Shown here: positions 36,901-51,900 of the stretch, piece after piece | Position numbering within the stretch: the stretch's first letter is position 1 | Layout: every line of letters starts with the position of its first letter | Assembly (NCBI GenBank): GCA_029721435.1 | Contig: CM056576.1 | Location: forward strand, 61,399,876-61,463,875 | Source of the DNA: Gymnothorax reevesii | Taxonomy: Eukaryota > Chordata > Actinopteri > Anguilliformes > Muraenidae | Length of the DNA stretch: 64,000 nucleotides | Direction: 5' to 3' | The notes under the pieces: generated by a model | Databases searched by the model: none | Told to the model about the DNA's origin: nothing | What the model saw: the letters and a program-made list of their open reading frames with translations, nothing else | Program-made: the position numbers and the translations under genes

Positions 36901-39900
36901 GTGCAGTGCAAAGTGTCAGATGTGTTGTGATTTTTCTCAATTTCTTTTCGGAATGTCATAATTTCTATAATCGCCAACGGAAAAAGCATGGTTGGGGACG
37001 TTGGGGGTATGGGTAAGCTCTGCTTACTTTTTTTTTTTGTTTACAATGATAAAAGTATCTCTGCTGTGGTTTCATAGTAGAGGACTAATGTTGAGTGTCA
37101 CGTAATGAAAATGCTGGGCAGAAAAATGTCACTTATGTGGTGCAAAGGAAAACGTCCCTTGCATGATTGAGCTCTTAGACACATCAATACTCGTTCTACA
37201 AACAGGGTTTTTGCACTACTAGGATGTTTAACGACAAAAAACGGATGCAATACCAATGAAACAAAAAATATGGTGCAGAATGCAGGACACCTTGTTGCAG
37301 GCCCTAGGAACAGAAAAGGTAATCTTACTGACCACTGTAAACTGTCCATCACGTTAGTACGTTCAGTCAAAACATACTGTTGAGCAGTAGACACATTTCC
37401 CGGACACAGCAAGATTGGGATTATGCAGAAAAGTTAGATTTTATTCCCGCTCTATTAGAAGGTCACATCAAACCTGTATCCGATAATCTACTGAAAATTA
37501 CATATTATGAATGAATGTGACAGTTTGAACGAACGTGATATTTAGCAGAATTGTTGACAGAAGCTGCTGGGTTAGCTCACTCTGGTACGATGCCGCATTC
37601 GTGGAGCGATAGTGACTACCACGGCGCGGGTTCGATCCCCGGTCATACCAACTGGCAGTGGTCGGCAGCTTTTTCAGGACCGTGCACAATGGGATAACGC
37701 GCTGTGGGAACGCAAATTGGGAAGGGACTGCTGGGAAGGGAAATTAAAAATGATTGCCTTGTTCGTAGCTCAAACGCCTCCTGCTGGCCAGCGGGGTGCT
37801 CGTCAGTGAGATTCTTAGCTTGCTCATGTTCGAGTATCCTCTTCACTCGTTCTGATCCTGTGATAGTTTCGACCATTGGGTGTAAAGATACAGGGGCTGA
37901 CGGGCGCGTGCTTAAGAGGAGAGCTGCGAAATGTCTCTCTCTCTCCTAAGCTGGCAACAGGGGGTTGCATACGAGCAAGCCTTGTATATAGTTCTCGGCT
38001 TTGGTATTCCAGATTCAGGTGGGATTGGAGATGCCACATATTTTTAAATAAACCAAAAAAAAAAATGTAGACGGAAAATCTTACCGAAGTTGCCTGGGCA
38101 CCATGTCGATGCTTTTTGCTTCAACCTTGGCTCCAATGTGCGGGTTGCATTTGTTACGAGCTATTTAATAGTATTTATTTTTCCTTTCCTTTTAGGTCTA
38201 TTAAGTTAAGGGAAATAAACCGCTGTTGACATGTGTTATTGCTTGTAATTCAAGAATCCAGCATTTAACTTTCATAATTGTATGTCATACTGCCAAAAAA
38301 ATTTAAGAAACTAAGACACTTCGAGACCTCTCCTTAAAACTCTCGAGCGATTGGCTAATTGTCTGTGACGTATGAGAAGTAAGTTGCATGGGAGCTTGTA
38401 CACAAAATGACTTGTTTGGCTCCTCATTTCTACAGCCGATTTGTGAAAGAAAGAAAAGTTAGTTATCTTATTTGGGATGAATATTGTTATTGATACATTT
38501 CCTTCCTTTCGCACGTTGTTAGCGTTAGCATCCGGCAGGATGTAAACAACCGTAACAATCACTCCCGAGAATTTGAGAGGTAAGTCGTGTGGCCGGCATT
38601 TAACAGTCACAAACTCTACTGCTCGGAACAGTGGCTGGTCACCAACCTTCGTTTATGTAAAAACAGAGTCCTCCCCGCGGCTTAGGTCCGCTCGAAAGAG
38701 CTGCAGGCAGGCAGGCATACTGTCGTTTAGCCAGGTTTCCGGAAGACAAAGTACTGCACAGTTGAGTTTGAGTTTATTCAAGGATTACCCCTTGAGATGG
38801 AACATCTCATTTTCGAGGGGGTCCCAGTTCCTCATCTCACTATAGACCCTGAGCCTCAGGCGCAGTAAGTCCATCTTGTTTTTGAGAGCGTGGACGTTTG
38901 CCAGGAACAGTGTTGGGATTGGCGCCAGTCCGCTTGCCTCTCTTTTGTCTGCGTGCACAGCACGTCCTCCTGCCACTTAGTCTCCGTGCTAAGCTACGCC
39001 AGTCTGGTGTCCTCAGGAGACTTAATCTACTTAGCGTAGCTTTAAGTTCTGGCGAAGCTGTGGTAACCGAGCCGTCTCTGACCGAGTACGGCTGAGCTGT
39101 ACTTCATGCGTGTACAGTATGTTAGATCGGTCGAAAACACACAATTTGTTGGCCTGGTACCGGGAGCTCGAGGAGCCGCTGCACTGCTGCGCGCTATTAT
39201 TTTTATTCTCAAGGTAATATATTATTATTATTAAAATAAGCCGTCCTGCTACATTGTTACCGGTGAAAGAATTTCTTGAAACTTTTTGCTAACGAACTTG
39301 GCATACTGCACCTACTTTTTCCCAAATATTTAGGGTGGATCACTTTGGGAACTATATTAATTTAATGTATTAATTAATATTAATGTACATTAATATTTAA
39401 TGCAAAGCTTTCAATTTGTGATGAAAAAATGTAGCCAAATTATGCTTTTTACGGCTTCAATTCCTCCTGGGTCTCATATTTTCAAAGCAATTAAGCCATG
39501 TTTGGTGTCAAATTGTTCCTTGGGATGGCAGCAACAATAATAAATTTTAAATAAATTAAAAAAAAAAAATACATTTTAGAACTAGCTCTGTAATAATTGG
39601 GAGTTCTTCATTGATTTATCCCCATGTTGGTTTTAGGGGGTGCTCATCTAAATTTGGCCCTAATTTTTCTATGAATGATTCAGTTTATGTACTGAGGACG
39701 GTTTGATGAAAAGTTGTCCCTTGGAGAAATGGAGACTTGTACATACACTTCGACTTGTTTGATAACTCTCGAAAATCACTGTATTTATACATTTTTCAAA
39801 CATTCTTGTGAATATCAATAACTACTTTTCAGTTCACGAAGTGCTCTGTGATGTAGGCCCTCATTCAAAAACCGTTTTTAGGATCAAGCCCTACTTCCGA

Positions 39901-42900
39901 AGTTTTTGCAAAGATCGTGGCATTCATGAATGTTTTCTTATCCAGGATTTGTTCTTCATTAAGAACAAATCCTACGAACACTCAGGAGTACTCTTACGCA
40001 CTTTCCAGTGTCGACATGTTGGCACATTGGTTGTGTTGCCTTTTTTTGCGCAGTTAATGAAAATTTGATATTACAGTGATATATCCATCATATTTACTTA
40101 TTTTTTGTAATTTATAGAGCATTTTTTATTTTAAAATAAATTAAATGTACCAACACTTTACAAAACAGCTCTGTGGGAATGCACCTCTAACATGGAACAG
40201 CTGGTGACACATGGCTCATTGGGACATATCTTTTAATAATTATAATTTCCCACAAAAGTGTCTTTTGATTTTATTTGATTTGATCTTAATTTGATTTGAT
40301 TTGTTTTATTAAAGGATCGAGGATATGCCCTGGCCCCCTGGTTAATGACACCACTGACCAAACCTCAGAGTCCTCAGATTTTATATAGCTAATCAGATTC
40401 ACGCACGCACTCGCTCCATCATCGGCATTTTTAAGGGACGTTGGATGTGTTTGGACACAGCAGGTGCCTACTTGCTGTACAAACCAGAGAAGGTATGTAA
40501 AGAGAACTGAAGATTTGTTTTATTCTTGCAAAAACCGCTTGGACTAAGGTCAAGTTTTATCAAACTCCCTGCATCCTCTAATTTATGACTCTCCCTCAGC
40601 ATCACAGAGCTGTAGGATAATCATGGCCTGCTGTGTCCCGCACAACATTGCTATGAAGCGTGGTGTGCCACTTTCCCCTCAGCCACTACACCATGAGGAT
40701 GTGTCCTGACGCAATGATTGGACCAGACTGCAGGCTCGCTGTTCAAGTTCGGGTGCAATTAATTTCCTGTTTGTGAATAAAGTTGCATTAATATTACACT
40801 TTGAATCGAACCAGGAGAGGCACGGACAGAGTACGCATGGGGATACTGCTGCAGGATGGTTCTGGTTCTGTTGCAGGTTGGCTTTGCGGGACGTCATCTG
40901 TGAATAAATAATCAATCAAGCCATTGTTGCGACCCTCAGTCCAATACTAAGACATTATTTTATCTTACACGCACTATGGTAAACTACTGCCTGTAGGACA
41001 CGCGTTTGTATTCAGACACTCAGTCGATGGTACTCCTAAAATCTAGGGTGGAGAAATTAAACTATTAATTAAATAATAAAAAAAAAAAACTATAGTGATT
41101 TAGATTTTTCCCATAGCCTACCTGAGTGTGCCGCCTCCCTTATGCGCTGGTCCAACTCAGACAGGTTTGGGGTGTCTGCAGTTCCCCCTCCAGTCTGTTG
41201 CATCTCCCATCACAATTTAGCAGTGTTTTTTTTTTTTTTTTTTTGTGACCGATTTGTGATCAAACCATTTTTTTCAAATCTGTTGTGTATCCTTCTCCAG
41301 ATACTACATTCACTGCATGTGTGACGGCCTCCTCCTTTTTTTAGTGTTAGTGTAACCTGCAATAAAGCAACTGAATATATAATCTGCAGGAGTACCTCCT
41401 CCTCTGAACTAAGAAAGTGTTTGTTTTTTTTTCTCTTTACTGACTGCGCTCCAATTGATTTACTTTTTGCTTTGGGCATGTTGCTGGTGCCGTATCCTCT
41501 GAATGACATCTGTGCCTGCTCACAGCCCTGCAGTTTCTTGCCCTTTTATGGGCATTGATGGGCGGTTACCTATGCTTTTCGTATGTTAATTAGGCTCAAC
41601 TGGCACGCACTCTGTTTACGAGGAGATGGGATTCATCAATTGAAGAACACAGCTCTGAACAATTCTGGAGTTAAAGAACACGATGATGAATCTGACGTAG
41701 AGTTTTCTTTAGAGCCTTTGTAAGAACACTGTAAGAAAAAATCTTAGAAGATTCTTAAGACGTTTTTGGTGAATGAGGCCCAATGTTTCTGAAATAAAAG
41801 CAGCAACAACTGATAGTCTGTTCAGGTATCTTTATTTGGGCTTGAAAATATTCAAAAAAGTATCATGGTACTTTGCGTGACCACAGTTTTGGCCTGTGCG
41901 CCCAATTTTTTCGGGGGGGGGGGTTGGTTTGCTTAGGATAATGCCAAAGGTTTTATTGAGCCTATGTCCAATGGAGGAAATTCAACAACATTTTGGCTTT
42001 CCCAGCCAAAATGAGCTGAATATGTCATTGCACATCGCTATTGTTGGAAGTTTCTACACAGTCAATATTGGGTTAGATTTCTTTATTGGTGGGAATGTAA
42101 ACAAAAAAAAATAACCTTGAAGGTGAGTTCATGGGGCAGCTCCCCAGTGAGCAGATTTTCCCTGCCAGTTTCCCGAACTGCAAAGTCTTGAAAGCACATA
42201 TGTAGACATGTTGTTTCACAGTTGGCCAATGGTTTGGTGATAAAGGTGGCTCAAACCCCTTACTTTCTGTCCCCATTGTTGCAGTGTGGAAAAGCGGGAA
42301 CTGTCCAGGGCCATTGAGTCGAAGAAGCGAGCCCTGAGGGGATTAGAGGCCAGCAGGACAGACGTAATCAAGCGCTATGGGGAACAGATGCCCACCCTGC
42401 TGGCAGCTATAGATGAGACCTACAGGAAGGGTCATTTCAAGAAGAAGCCTTTTGGACCACTGGGTGAGTGGATTTCCCATGCCCGAGGCCTCAAACTGCA
42501 ACAGGTGGAAAGGCTGTCCAGCAATTGAAGGAGAGACATGATCACTACATATATTTTGTGGCCCAGTCAGCTCAGCTGTGTTCCAAGGGTTGGAAATTGG
42601 CCTTCTCAATGGTTTTCTGAGCTTTTTAAGTGTCATATCTGAGCCCAACACATTTTAACCTTAATTTTAATGGGCACATCTCATCACATTGACCTTCAAA
42701 ATCTAATAACTTTGTCTTCTCCGAAACCACTGGATGGACGATGCTGAGACTTGGCATGCATGTTCTTTTATATGTATACCGCCAAGTTTGAATATGTGAA
42801 ATCAAATACACCTGCCACAGCCTTCACCGTACAAATACAAATTTTGCCTAAATCAGGGGCATTTCTGGATGCACTTAACCCAAATTTAGTATGTATATAC

Positions 42901-45900
42901 AAAGTGCCAATATTTGATGCATACAATTCAAATTTGCTGAACTTTCAAATTGACCTACATTTTTTGCTTATGTACATTTTGCAATTGTGTAGTGACACAG
43001 TCCTGGTGAGCTTCATTGCCGAACGTTGCTATTTTTGGGGGCCTTACAAGCCTTACTGGGGGCTTGAACCAGTAAGCAACTTACTTTAAATTAAGTTAAA
43101 TTGTTTCACTTTTGATTCATTTGGAGGGATATGTTATCTGTGGCAACTGCTTTCATATTCATGTGCCTAGTGGTCTGTATAGTCTTGGGTGTTCAATCTG
43201 TCTTTAGTAGATAATGTTTTGGGCTGCTTTTCAGGCTGCTGCATCAAGCTGAGAGACCCAGATTTGGCCTTGGCAGTGGAGAGCTGTCTCAGAGCGCTGA
43301 TGATGGCATTCTGCTGTGATAACTATAAGGATGAGAAGACACTGCAGTGCCTAATGTCTCGACATTACAACAACTTTAAGAGGCCTCAAATTATTGTCAG
43401 TGAATTCTCCGACTCCATGTACAACGTTAGTGGAAGGTACGACACTCTCTGTCACTCCAATCTTTGTTTATATGTAGGAAGACGGCATTTTTACTTAAAT
43501 GGGGATGTCAGTGATAAATCAATGGTGGAAATTTACTTATTTGCATCAATAAAGCCTAGCAATTTAATCAAATTGACACTCCTCGTTCACTCCTGGATAA
43601 GCTGTTGGTGAATCTTACAACCTGTGGTCGTGCTAATGGCCGATTGATTGATTGACTGACATTGATTGATTGATTGATTGACTGATTGATTGATTGATTG
43701 ATTAGTGAGTGACGCTCAAGTCTCATCACAACACTCCTTCCTAAGCTTTGCTTATCCAGAAGTAAATGTTTATGTAATTTTGGGTCATGTAACATGGCTC
43801 CTCTTCGGGAGAAAACATTGTACTTTTACTTGCTCAACAGATCGAGTTGTGTGCACTGCCTTGTTGAGATAAGCTTGCACAGTCAGTCAGTCCGGTCACT
43901 GGCGCTGATGTTGCTGGTAATTTTCTGCGGGAATATTACTGGTGCTTATATGGGGGAAGGAAATGATTGGTTCTCTATGAATGCAGCCTCTTGTTAAAAT
44001 TGAGGCCTAATTTTCCCACTGAACTTGTTTAAGTTGCCTGCTAGTGACTAGTGCAATTGTTGTGGCCATAGTGAAGAAATATATATACTTTCATAATTTT
44101 TTTTCTGGATCGCCCACGAGGGTCTTTGTCCATTTTGGGCCAACTGATTGATATTCCTCTCTGAAACATGCAGGCATAGTGCAATGCCAGTTTGCACCAC
44201 TGGCGAGTTTGCTGCCAAAGCTAATAGAACTATGAAGATATTTCTTTAATGTACGACTTACAAGACCGTACATACAGTGGGGTGCAAAAATTTTTTTAAA
44301 TGTCTGTTACAATTAATCTCCAAGTTATTCAAAGCAAACCTGAATAATAAATGCTACAAAGTTATACATAACACATTTCATCACATTTTAAAGCAAGAAA
44401 AATTTTATTTTTTACTTTTTAAAAATGTTTCAAAATGATAAAACAAGGAAAAGGCCTTGTGCAAAAGTTTGGGAAACCTGTCAGCTTGGACAGTCACGAA
44501 TACGAAGCAAATAATCACGATGCGTATCCCGAGAGTCTCCCAGTAGCGCACGTCTCAATGAGCCACTTCACTGGGACGCGTAACTACCACACGCCAGTGT
44601 GCCTACGCTACAAGGAATGGTTCTTCCAAATCCATGCCTAATCTCTAAAAATGCTTTTGAAATCTTGATATAGTTTCAGATAAGAGTAGGCTATAAGGGA
44701 ATCGTGCTGGGTTCAAGTGAGGTGTTGTACCGTATTTTATGGTGCTTAAAAACGATTATAACGATGAACTCTTCCATGTCATCGCTGATCATTGTTACAT
44801 TCTATCAGGGCGGATATAGCGTACATTTATTTCCACTGTGTAATTCAAAATTATTATTGTTTATTTTTTGACATGTCTGTGCGACGGCGTGTATTGCGTC
44901 GATTTAATAAAAATTAGAGTGGTGCATTTTATTTGTAAATAGTTTTACAGTAACGGGCAGACTGAATTATCTGGTCTTTTTGGCGAAATCGACGCATGTT
45001 CGATATTCTGGCCCATTTAAGACATAACAAGTATTCACAAATGCTCTAGTTCACTATCAATTCACTGGTATACAAAGCGTTTTCTTTATACTGTATTTAT
45101 GACTGTATTCTCCTGGAGCACTCTGGGAAAAGAGCTTCAAATGTGACGGCCGATACATCGCATTACGTTATACCTTTCACCCCTATTTGTTTGACATTGG
45201 TGTTCCGTTATTTCGAGAAGGTGTAATGGTTTTCTTATTTTCACTCTACGGTATCTTATCTTTGTAATTTTGCCCATCTTCGAGTAGAAATCTATATTAT
45301 ATACGACGGTTGAATTCTATGTATTTGAACGATATCGTTCAGTTTAACTATTATTAAACTGAATTATTAAACAGTTTTACTCATTGGTTGTCGCTTGAGA
45401 AAGACAAAGGCCCTAGGAATGGTTTTCTCAAACTCAATGTCCATATCTTGTTTTCCAATGAAATATATGTTGTTTTAACAAAGAGTAACAAAGAGTAATC
45501 CAAAAGGGTCCCCAAACTTTTGCTCAGGGCCCTTTTTCCTTTCTTATCATTTAAAAACTCAGAAAAATTCAAATAGAAAGAAACCTGAACTAATGCCTGT
45601 ATTTAGAGAAGTAACAAAGTAAAAACATAAAATAGAATAAATGAAAGGAAAAGACATCACAAAACAAATTTTTTCCTGAAAAATCTGTGCCATAATTATT
45701 AAATTCCCGCCGATTATTAGACTCTTCATCAAGATAAAAGCTCTGAGCCATCTCCTACAGTGGGGTTTGGAGTCGACATGGTGTGGGATCTGAGACCATT
45801 TCTCTATGTCAAATCTTCCACATCTTTCAAATCTCTGCATTTATGGACTTTTCAGCTTGTCCCTCAGGTTTTCTATTGGCCTTTGGTCTGGGAAATGGAA

Positions 45901-48900
45901 CGGAAATTGCAAATCCTTGATTCTGTGGTTTGTGACCCTTAATTTAGTTTATTTTGATGCATGTTTGGATCATTGTCTTGTTCGAAGATCCAGCCATAGC
46001 TCAGTTTAGACTTTCTGGCGGAGACGGTCCGGCTTTAGTTCAATATTTTTTGGTACCTCTGGAAGTTAAGTCATAAAAAATGCTTGGGTATCTGAATTAT
46101 ATTGTCTGATTGAGGTCTGATGTTGCGAAATGAGCAAACCTAGTTTTGAAAAAATTGTCGGGACAACATCTGGCCCAAATGAATTTTTGGTTGCTGTTCA
46201 GGAGTGCACAAGGTTCTTTATTTGTTATAATTTTCTTGGAGTTTTAAGAGCCAATTTTTGAGAGATTCAGACAAAATCAGACACATTGGATTGTTGACCC
46301 CCTACATTTGGCTGATATTTATATCCCCGAACTCCGAATGGCGTTTCGGGGGATATTATGTTTTTCACGTGTTAACTTGATAACTTCAGTAATATTTCAA
46401 TTAGAAATTCCAAGTTTTGCATGTAAGTAAGTATCATAAAGAGGAGGAACTGTTTCAATTTTAGACAATTTACAATTTCTAAATTAGCCACCAGGGGCCA
46501 AAAACTGAAAAAATCACTGTTCCGCGATAACTTCAGTAATATTTCAATTACAAATTTCAAGTTTTGCACTTAAGTATCTTAAAGAGAAAGAACTGATTCG
46601 ATTTTGGACAATTTACAATTTCCAGATTGGCCACCAGGGGCCAAAAACTGAAAAAAAATCACTCTTTTTATCATATCTCTGGAAATATTTGACCGATTGA
46701 CCTCAAATCAAGTGCAAATGAAACGTCATGACCTGAGGAGGTGTCCCACGATGTCCCAATATAGCTGTCTGGTTCAAAATTTTGACACAAGGTGGAGCTC
46801 TGTCACATAAAATTCACTACTTTTGCCATATCTTTGGAACTATTTCTCCAATTGACATGAAACTATGTGCAACTACAAGGTCATGACCTCACAACGTGTC
46901 ACATGATGACATCATACCTGTATGGTTCAATAATTTGCCTCCAGGTGGCACTTTGTGATGAAAAATTACCATTTTGGCCATATCTTCAGAACCATTTGAC
47001 AGAGTGACCTGAAATTAAGTTCAAAGTCAATTCAAGGTCTATTCAATGATTGGGGAATTGGAGGATTGGGGGCGTTCGGGGATATACCCCCAGCCGTCGC
47101 CTCCAATGGCATAAGCCTAGTTTATTTCTGAGGTAGGAATGGTACCCAAACTTAAAATCCAGAACTGTTCCTATATTGACCCCTTCTAGCCCGAGCTACA
47201 GCGACCCCTTTTTTGGGCCCTTACTGGCCAACTTAACAAAATTGCAAGTTACCATCTCTATTTCTAAACTTCAAAGGTGACTCAGGTCAAATTATCTTGA
47301 GAGTAGAGTTCCATAATGTAGTTATTCACCTGGGCCATCCTTGAGGTTTGCCAATAGGGTGCGCTCAAAATGCTCCAAGCCATTTTTCCCCCAAAATTTA
47401 TCATGAATTAAAATTTTTTTCCCAAAATAAAAATGAAGATATTCCTCATGTCAATTAAAGCGACTTTTATGTTCTGATAAAAACAGCAACAAATGCTATT
47501 TGGTTGTAGTGAAACACCCGCAGATGTAGCAGAAAACGTTTGGATCACGCCTGCATTTTCCTCTGTCATTGGCCATATTCCTACACCCGACATCAGGATT
47601 AAGCACAAAATAATGTCCGTAGAATCATTCCGCATGTGAAAATCAGCCAAGAATTGAACATATAGTTCTCTTCTGGCTCAGAGGAAAATAGAAATCATTA
47701 ATTGCGGCAGTTTTTCCCGTGGTTAAGCACTTCTTAATTGTACAAGTGGTTGTCAAAAGTGACAATACTATGAAAAGCACGTCATACATTGTGAGGAGAT
47801 GTGACATGCTAGAGCAAAGCTGATTCTATTTTTGGAATCAGCACCCTAAAATTAGGAAGAATCTAGAATTGGATTTTATCCAGCTAAAATAATGCAGGGT
47901 GGTGTAATTGATCTGAATGGTAGGTTTATTATTTTGATGGGTCATTAATTTACTTCCTGTTGTATTGGTAAATCTCTTTGCACCAAACACCAATGATCCG
48001 GGTTTTTTTCGTTAGGTGGATGACGATTTAAGTCATATACTGATTAGGGGTGACTTTAATTGTTAACCTGTCCAAATAAGGATCTAGATTTCTTCTGCCC
48101 CCCCACCCAATATTGCTGCTGTGCAAACTCTTTACAATTTAATGAAGACTATGAAAGTAGTAGACATTTGGAGACTGCAACACCCATCTGATCGTGATTA
48201 CTCTTTCTATTCTCATGTACATAGATCGTATACACAGATTGATTATCTTTTGGTGGATTCAAGATTAATTATATCCCTGAACGCCGAATGGCATTCCGGG
48301 GGATATTATGTTTTTGGTCCGACCGCCGCCGCACATCGTGTTAACGCGATAACTGCAGTAATTTTTCAATTAGAAATTCCAAGTTTTGCATATAAGTAAG
48401 TATCATAAAGAGGAAGATCTGATTCAATTTTGGACTATTTACTATTTCTAGATTGGCCACCAGGGGCCAAAAACTGAAAAAAAATCACTGTTCCGCGATA
48501 ACTTCAGTAATATTTCAATTAAAAATTTCAAGTTTTGCACATAAGTAAGTATCATAAAGAGGAAGAACTGACTCGATTTTGGACGATTTACGATCTCTAG
48601 ATTGGCTACCAGGGGCCAAAAACTGATTTACATGTTAACGTGATAACTGCAATAATATTTCAATTAGAAATTCCAAGTTTTGCATATAAGTAATATCATA
48701 AAGAGGAAGAACTGATTCGATTTTGGACGATTTACAATTTACAATGTGCAACTGCAAGGTCATGACCACACAACGTGTCACATGATGACCTCATACCTGT
48801 ATGGTTCAATATTTTGCCATCAGGTGGCACTTTGTGATGGAAAATTACCATTTTGGCATATCTTCAGAACCATTTGACCGATTGACCTGAAATTAAGTTC

Positions 48901-51900
48901 AAATGAAACTCTATTCAAGGTCTATTCAGGGATTGGGGAATTGGAGGATTGGGGGCGTTCGGGGATATACCCCCAGCCGTCGCCTCCGAAGGCATAAGCC
49001 TAGTTTTGAATTTTGACTACACCAAATATCATAACATTATAATATCCGAGCACAGTCCCGTCACTCTCAACCTTAAATTGTCCCTCCCTAAACGAGTTTA
49101 TAGTTGGTGCTTTAATCCCTTTTTACGAAGAGATGCGACTTTCAAAGAATTCATTATGAAGCACATCACACAGTTCCTTGAGACCAATTGGTAATGTGAG
49201 GTGAATGATTCAGTATTGTGGGAAACACTTAGACTTTATGTGAGAGGACAAATTATTTCTTATAAAGCCAGGAAGAAAAGGATCAGCGTAGTAGATTGGA
49301 AGAAATTGAGAAGCAATTACCAGTCGCCAATCAGGCTTATAAAAACTCCCTGTCCCAGTCAGATTATCATAATGTTCTTAAATGTAAACATGAATATAAT
49401 TCTATCCGGGGAGAACAAATTGGTAACATATTACTGAAACTTAAACTGAGACACTTTGAGTTTGGTGACAAACCACATAACCTATTGGCAAGGCAGTTAA
49501 AGGGAGAACAAGCTAAAAAGCTATTTATAAGATGAACTCCAAATTGGGAACAATGCTCACAGACTTAAGGGATATCAATGTACAATTCAGGGAATTCTTT
49601 TCAGAAATGTATAGCTGCAAATCAACAGCAATAGAAGAACACCTCCGTGTCCGCGGATGTCTACATCTACTCGAAGGAGTTTAACAGCCAGTAGGCTGTA
49701 ACTGTATACATATTATTATCACCACTATCCAACGGACAGCTAGCGATGCCTACCTGCTTGTAGCATCATTCCTGGATGTCACCTTCATCAAAGTGTTTGA
49801 TTCCCCGGTCTAAACACTTGCTGTTTCTGCTACTCTTCTCCACGATGTGATCATACACATGAAGAAATTTAATTGAGGGTATTTATCATTGGTCGAGTTG
49901 GCGATATATACGACTTCCTCAGAGGCTGCTGTAGCACTTATAGTCTCGGTTATGGGGCCTGTATTTTCTTTTGAGAGAAAGTGAAGCCCAGCAATAACTG
50001 AAAGCATTGTTCATTTGCACACTGTTACTGTGTGGGTGGAGAAATCATTTATGATGTTTTATAAAGTTCATACAGCAGTAAGTTCGAAAATCTACGCAGT
50101 GCTGTATTTAACACACTGCGCAATGTGTGTCTACTTGAATCACTGTCGGCATCAGCTAATGCGTATTCTATAAATTATTCTGTTTGTTTTACTTTTGTAT
50201 TAAAAAAAAAAACTTATCATTTTAAAAAAATAAATTACAATGACTGCTAATAATTGATTATGACGGAATTTTTATGCCCCTGTCTGTCACAATGACGGAC
50301 AATCGAAGTGTAGCGCGACCTCTGTTTGGGACCTGTGACCATTTCGTGCCAACTTTGATCTGCCTTCATTTCAGAAATCTTCAGTACCTGGAAGCATTTT
50401 GTCCATTTTCTGCCAAAGACAGTTTTGGATCACTAGGAGTAATATTTTTTTCAATAGCCTATATTTCACATTTGGGTACCAAAGAGTCTGAACATTTCGA
50501 ATGTCTGAATAGCCATGCAAGCTACAAAGTCTGTAGACTTTTATAATAATTTGAGTGGGGACTGGCACTGTATGTTTTATTAACTAATGCATTTTGCTTT
50601 TTATATTGTTCTTGTCTTCAGAGCTGTCCAGCATCGGGAGTATCCCACTGTGCTCCAGGCTCTAGATATCCAAGATCCATCGGTGGCCAACTGCCTCATT
50701 GATATGAGAGGGATTGAGACTGTTTTGCTTATTAAGGTATATTAAAAAAAGGAACACTATGAATAGTATAATGAAAGCAGCCTTGTTAATCAAAATTTTG
50801 TTTTCCACCTAAAAAGATATCAAAATACTCTAATTTTGAAAATGTGTCTTAAAGGAAATTTTAAGGAAGAAACTTCCACTTTCCTCTCTGAGCAAATGAG
50901 CCAGACCATCACTACTCTGTTGCAGAGCATGTGCCTGTTTACTGTTAAAATGTTAAGCTGACTAACATCTTGGGTATGGGAAAATCTTTGGGGATATGCA
51001 TTCCTGCAATGAGTCCATTGAATGGTAGTACAGAAACTTATTCACCTTATGGCAGTGTTGAAAATTACTATTGCTGGGGTATGCAAATTTCAGGAAAAGG
51101 CAAAAATGCCAGAATTTGCAGAAACGGCTCTCCTCCTGCTGCTCTCCCCCACTTCCCTTCCCCCCTCCCCCCCCCCCCCCCCCCCCCCACCTTCAAACGG
51201 GGGATAAGGCAGCTTGAGGTAGTCGTTAATGTTTGGTTATTGTTGAAAACCGAAAATAAGGGGAAATATACATCACAAAATGGAATCTATATTCTAACAT
51301 TATTCATTCAGTCATCCTAATTGTGAATCTGATGCAATTTTATTGTGGCAATTCTTGGGAATTACTTTCCTGTTTTTTTGCAAATCTTTTGCCCTGTTAA
51401 AGTTTTTGAAATGACATAGTGTGATTTGAGGCTTTGGTAAGCTGTAAAATAAACAAGAACTAGCCGCTGCTAAAAGCCTTTGGCTGTGGTTAGCAGAAAG
51501 GAAATTTTTCAAGTCATTTCAATTATACCAATTGTCATTGCGATCCTTCATGCTGTAATATGGCACCTTTTATTACGATTCCTGTCCTGTTTTCTTTGCA
51601 AACTTCTGGGCCTGTAAAGCACTTGAAGGTGACGTCGAGACTTACTGTAAATCGAAGACCAACAGTTGAGGTCTGAAGTTTGCAGTGGGGAAAATAAGTA
51701 TTTGACTCCTTGCTGATTTTGCAGGTTTGCCCACTAACAAAGAGTGCAACAGTCTATAATTTTAATGATAGGTTTATTTTAACAGTGAGAGACGGAATAT
51801 CACCAAAAAAGTGGAATAAGACATTGTATGCATTTTAGGAATTTATTTACATATTTTTGGTCAAAAATAAGTATTTGACCCCAAGGACAAACGGCATGTT

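Larger units (their letters stand above)
39856..41781 (+). mobile_element. PIF/Harbinger DNA transposon, degraded
   Basis: The ends GGCCCTCATTCAAAAACCG at 39856 and GTTTTTGGTGAATGAGGCCC ending at 41781 form imperfect inverted repeats of the Harbinger type. Inside are a HARBI1-like transposase remnant on the + strand and a possible Myb-like partner frame on the minus strand, the usual two-gene arrangement of Harbinger elements. The element is 1.9 kb, shorter than autonomous copies. The 3-bp target duplication is not clear. Confidence 0.78.

Noticed and set aside
37562..37650. Functional tRNA gene
   Set aside because: The box A/B and CCA-like features belong to a SINE head; a long shared body, A-tail and target duplications follow, and the cloverleaf is disrupted by extra bases.
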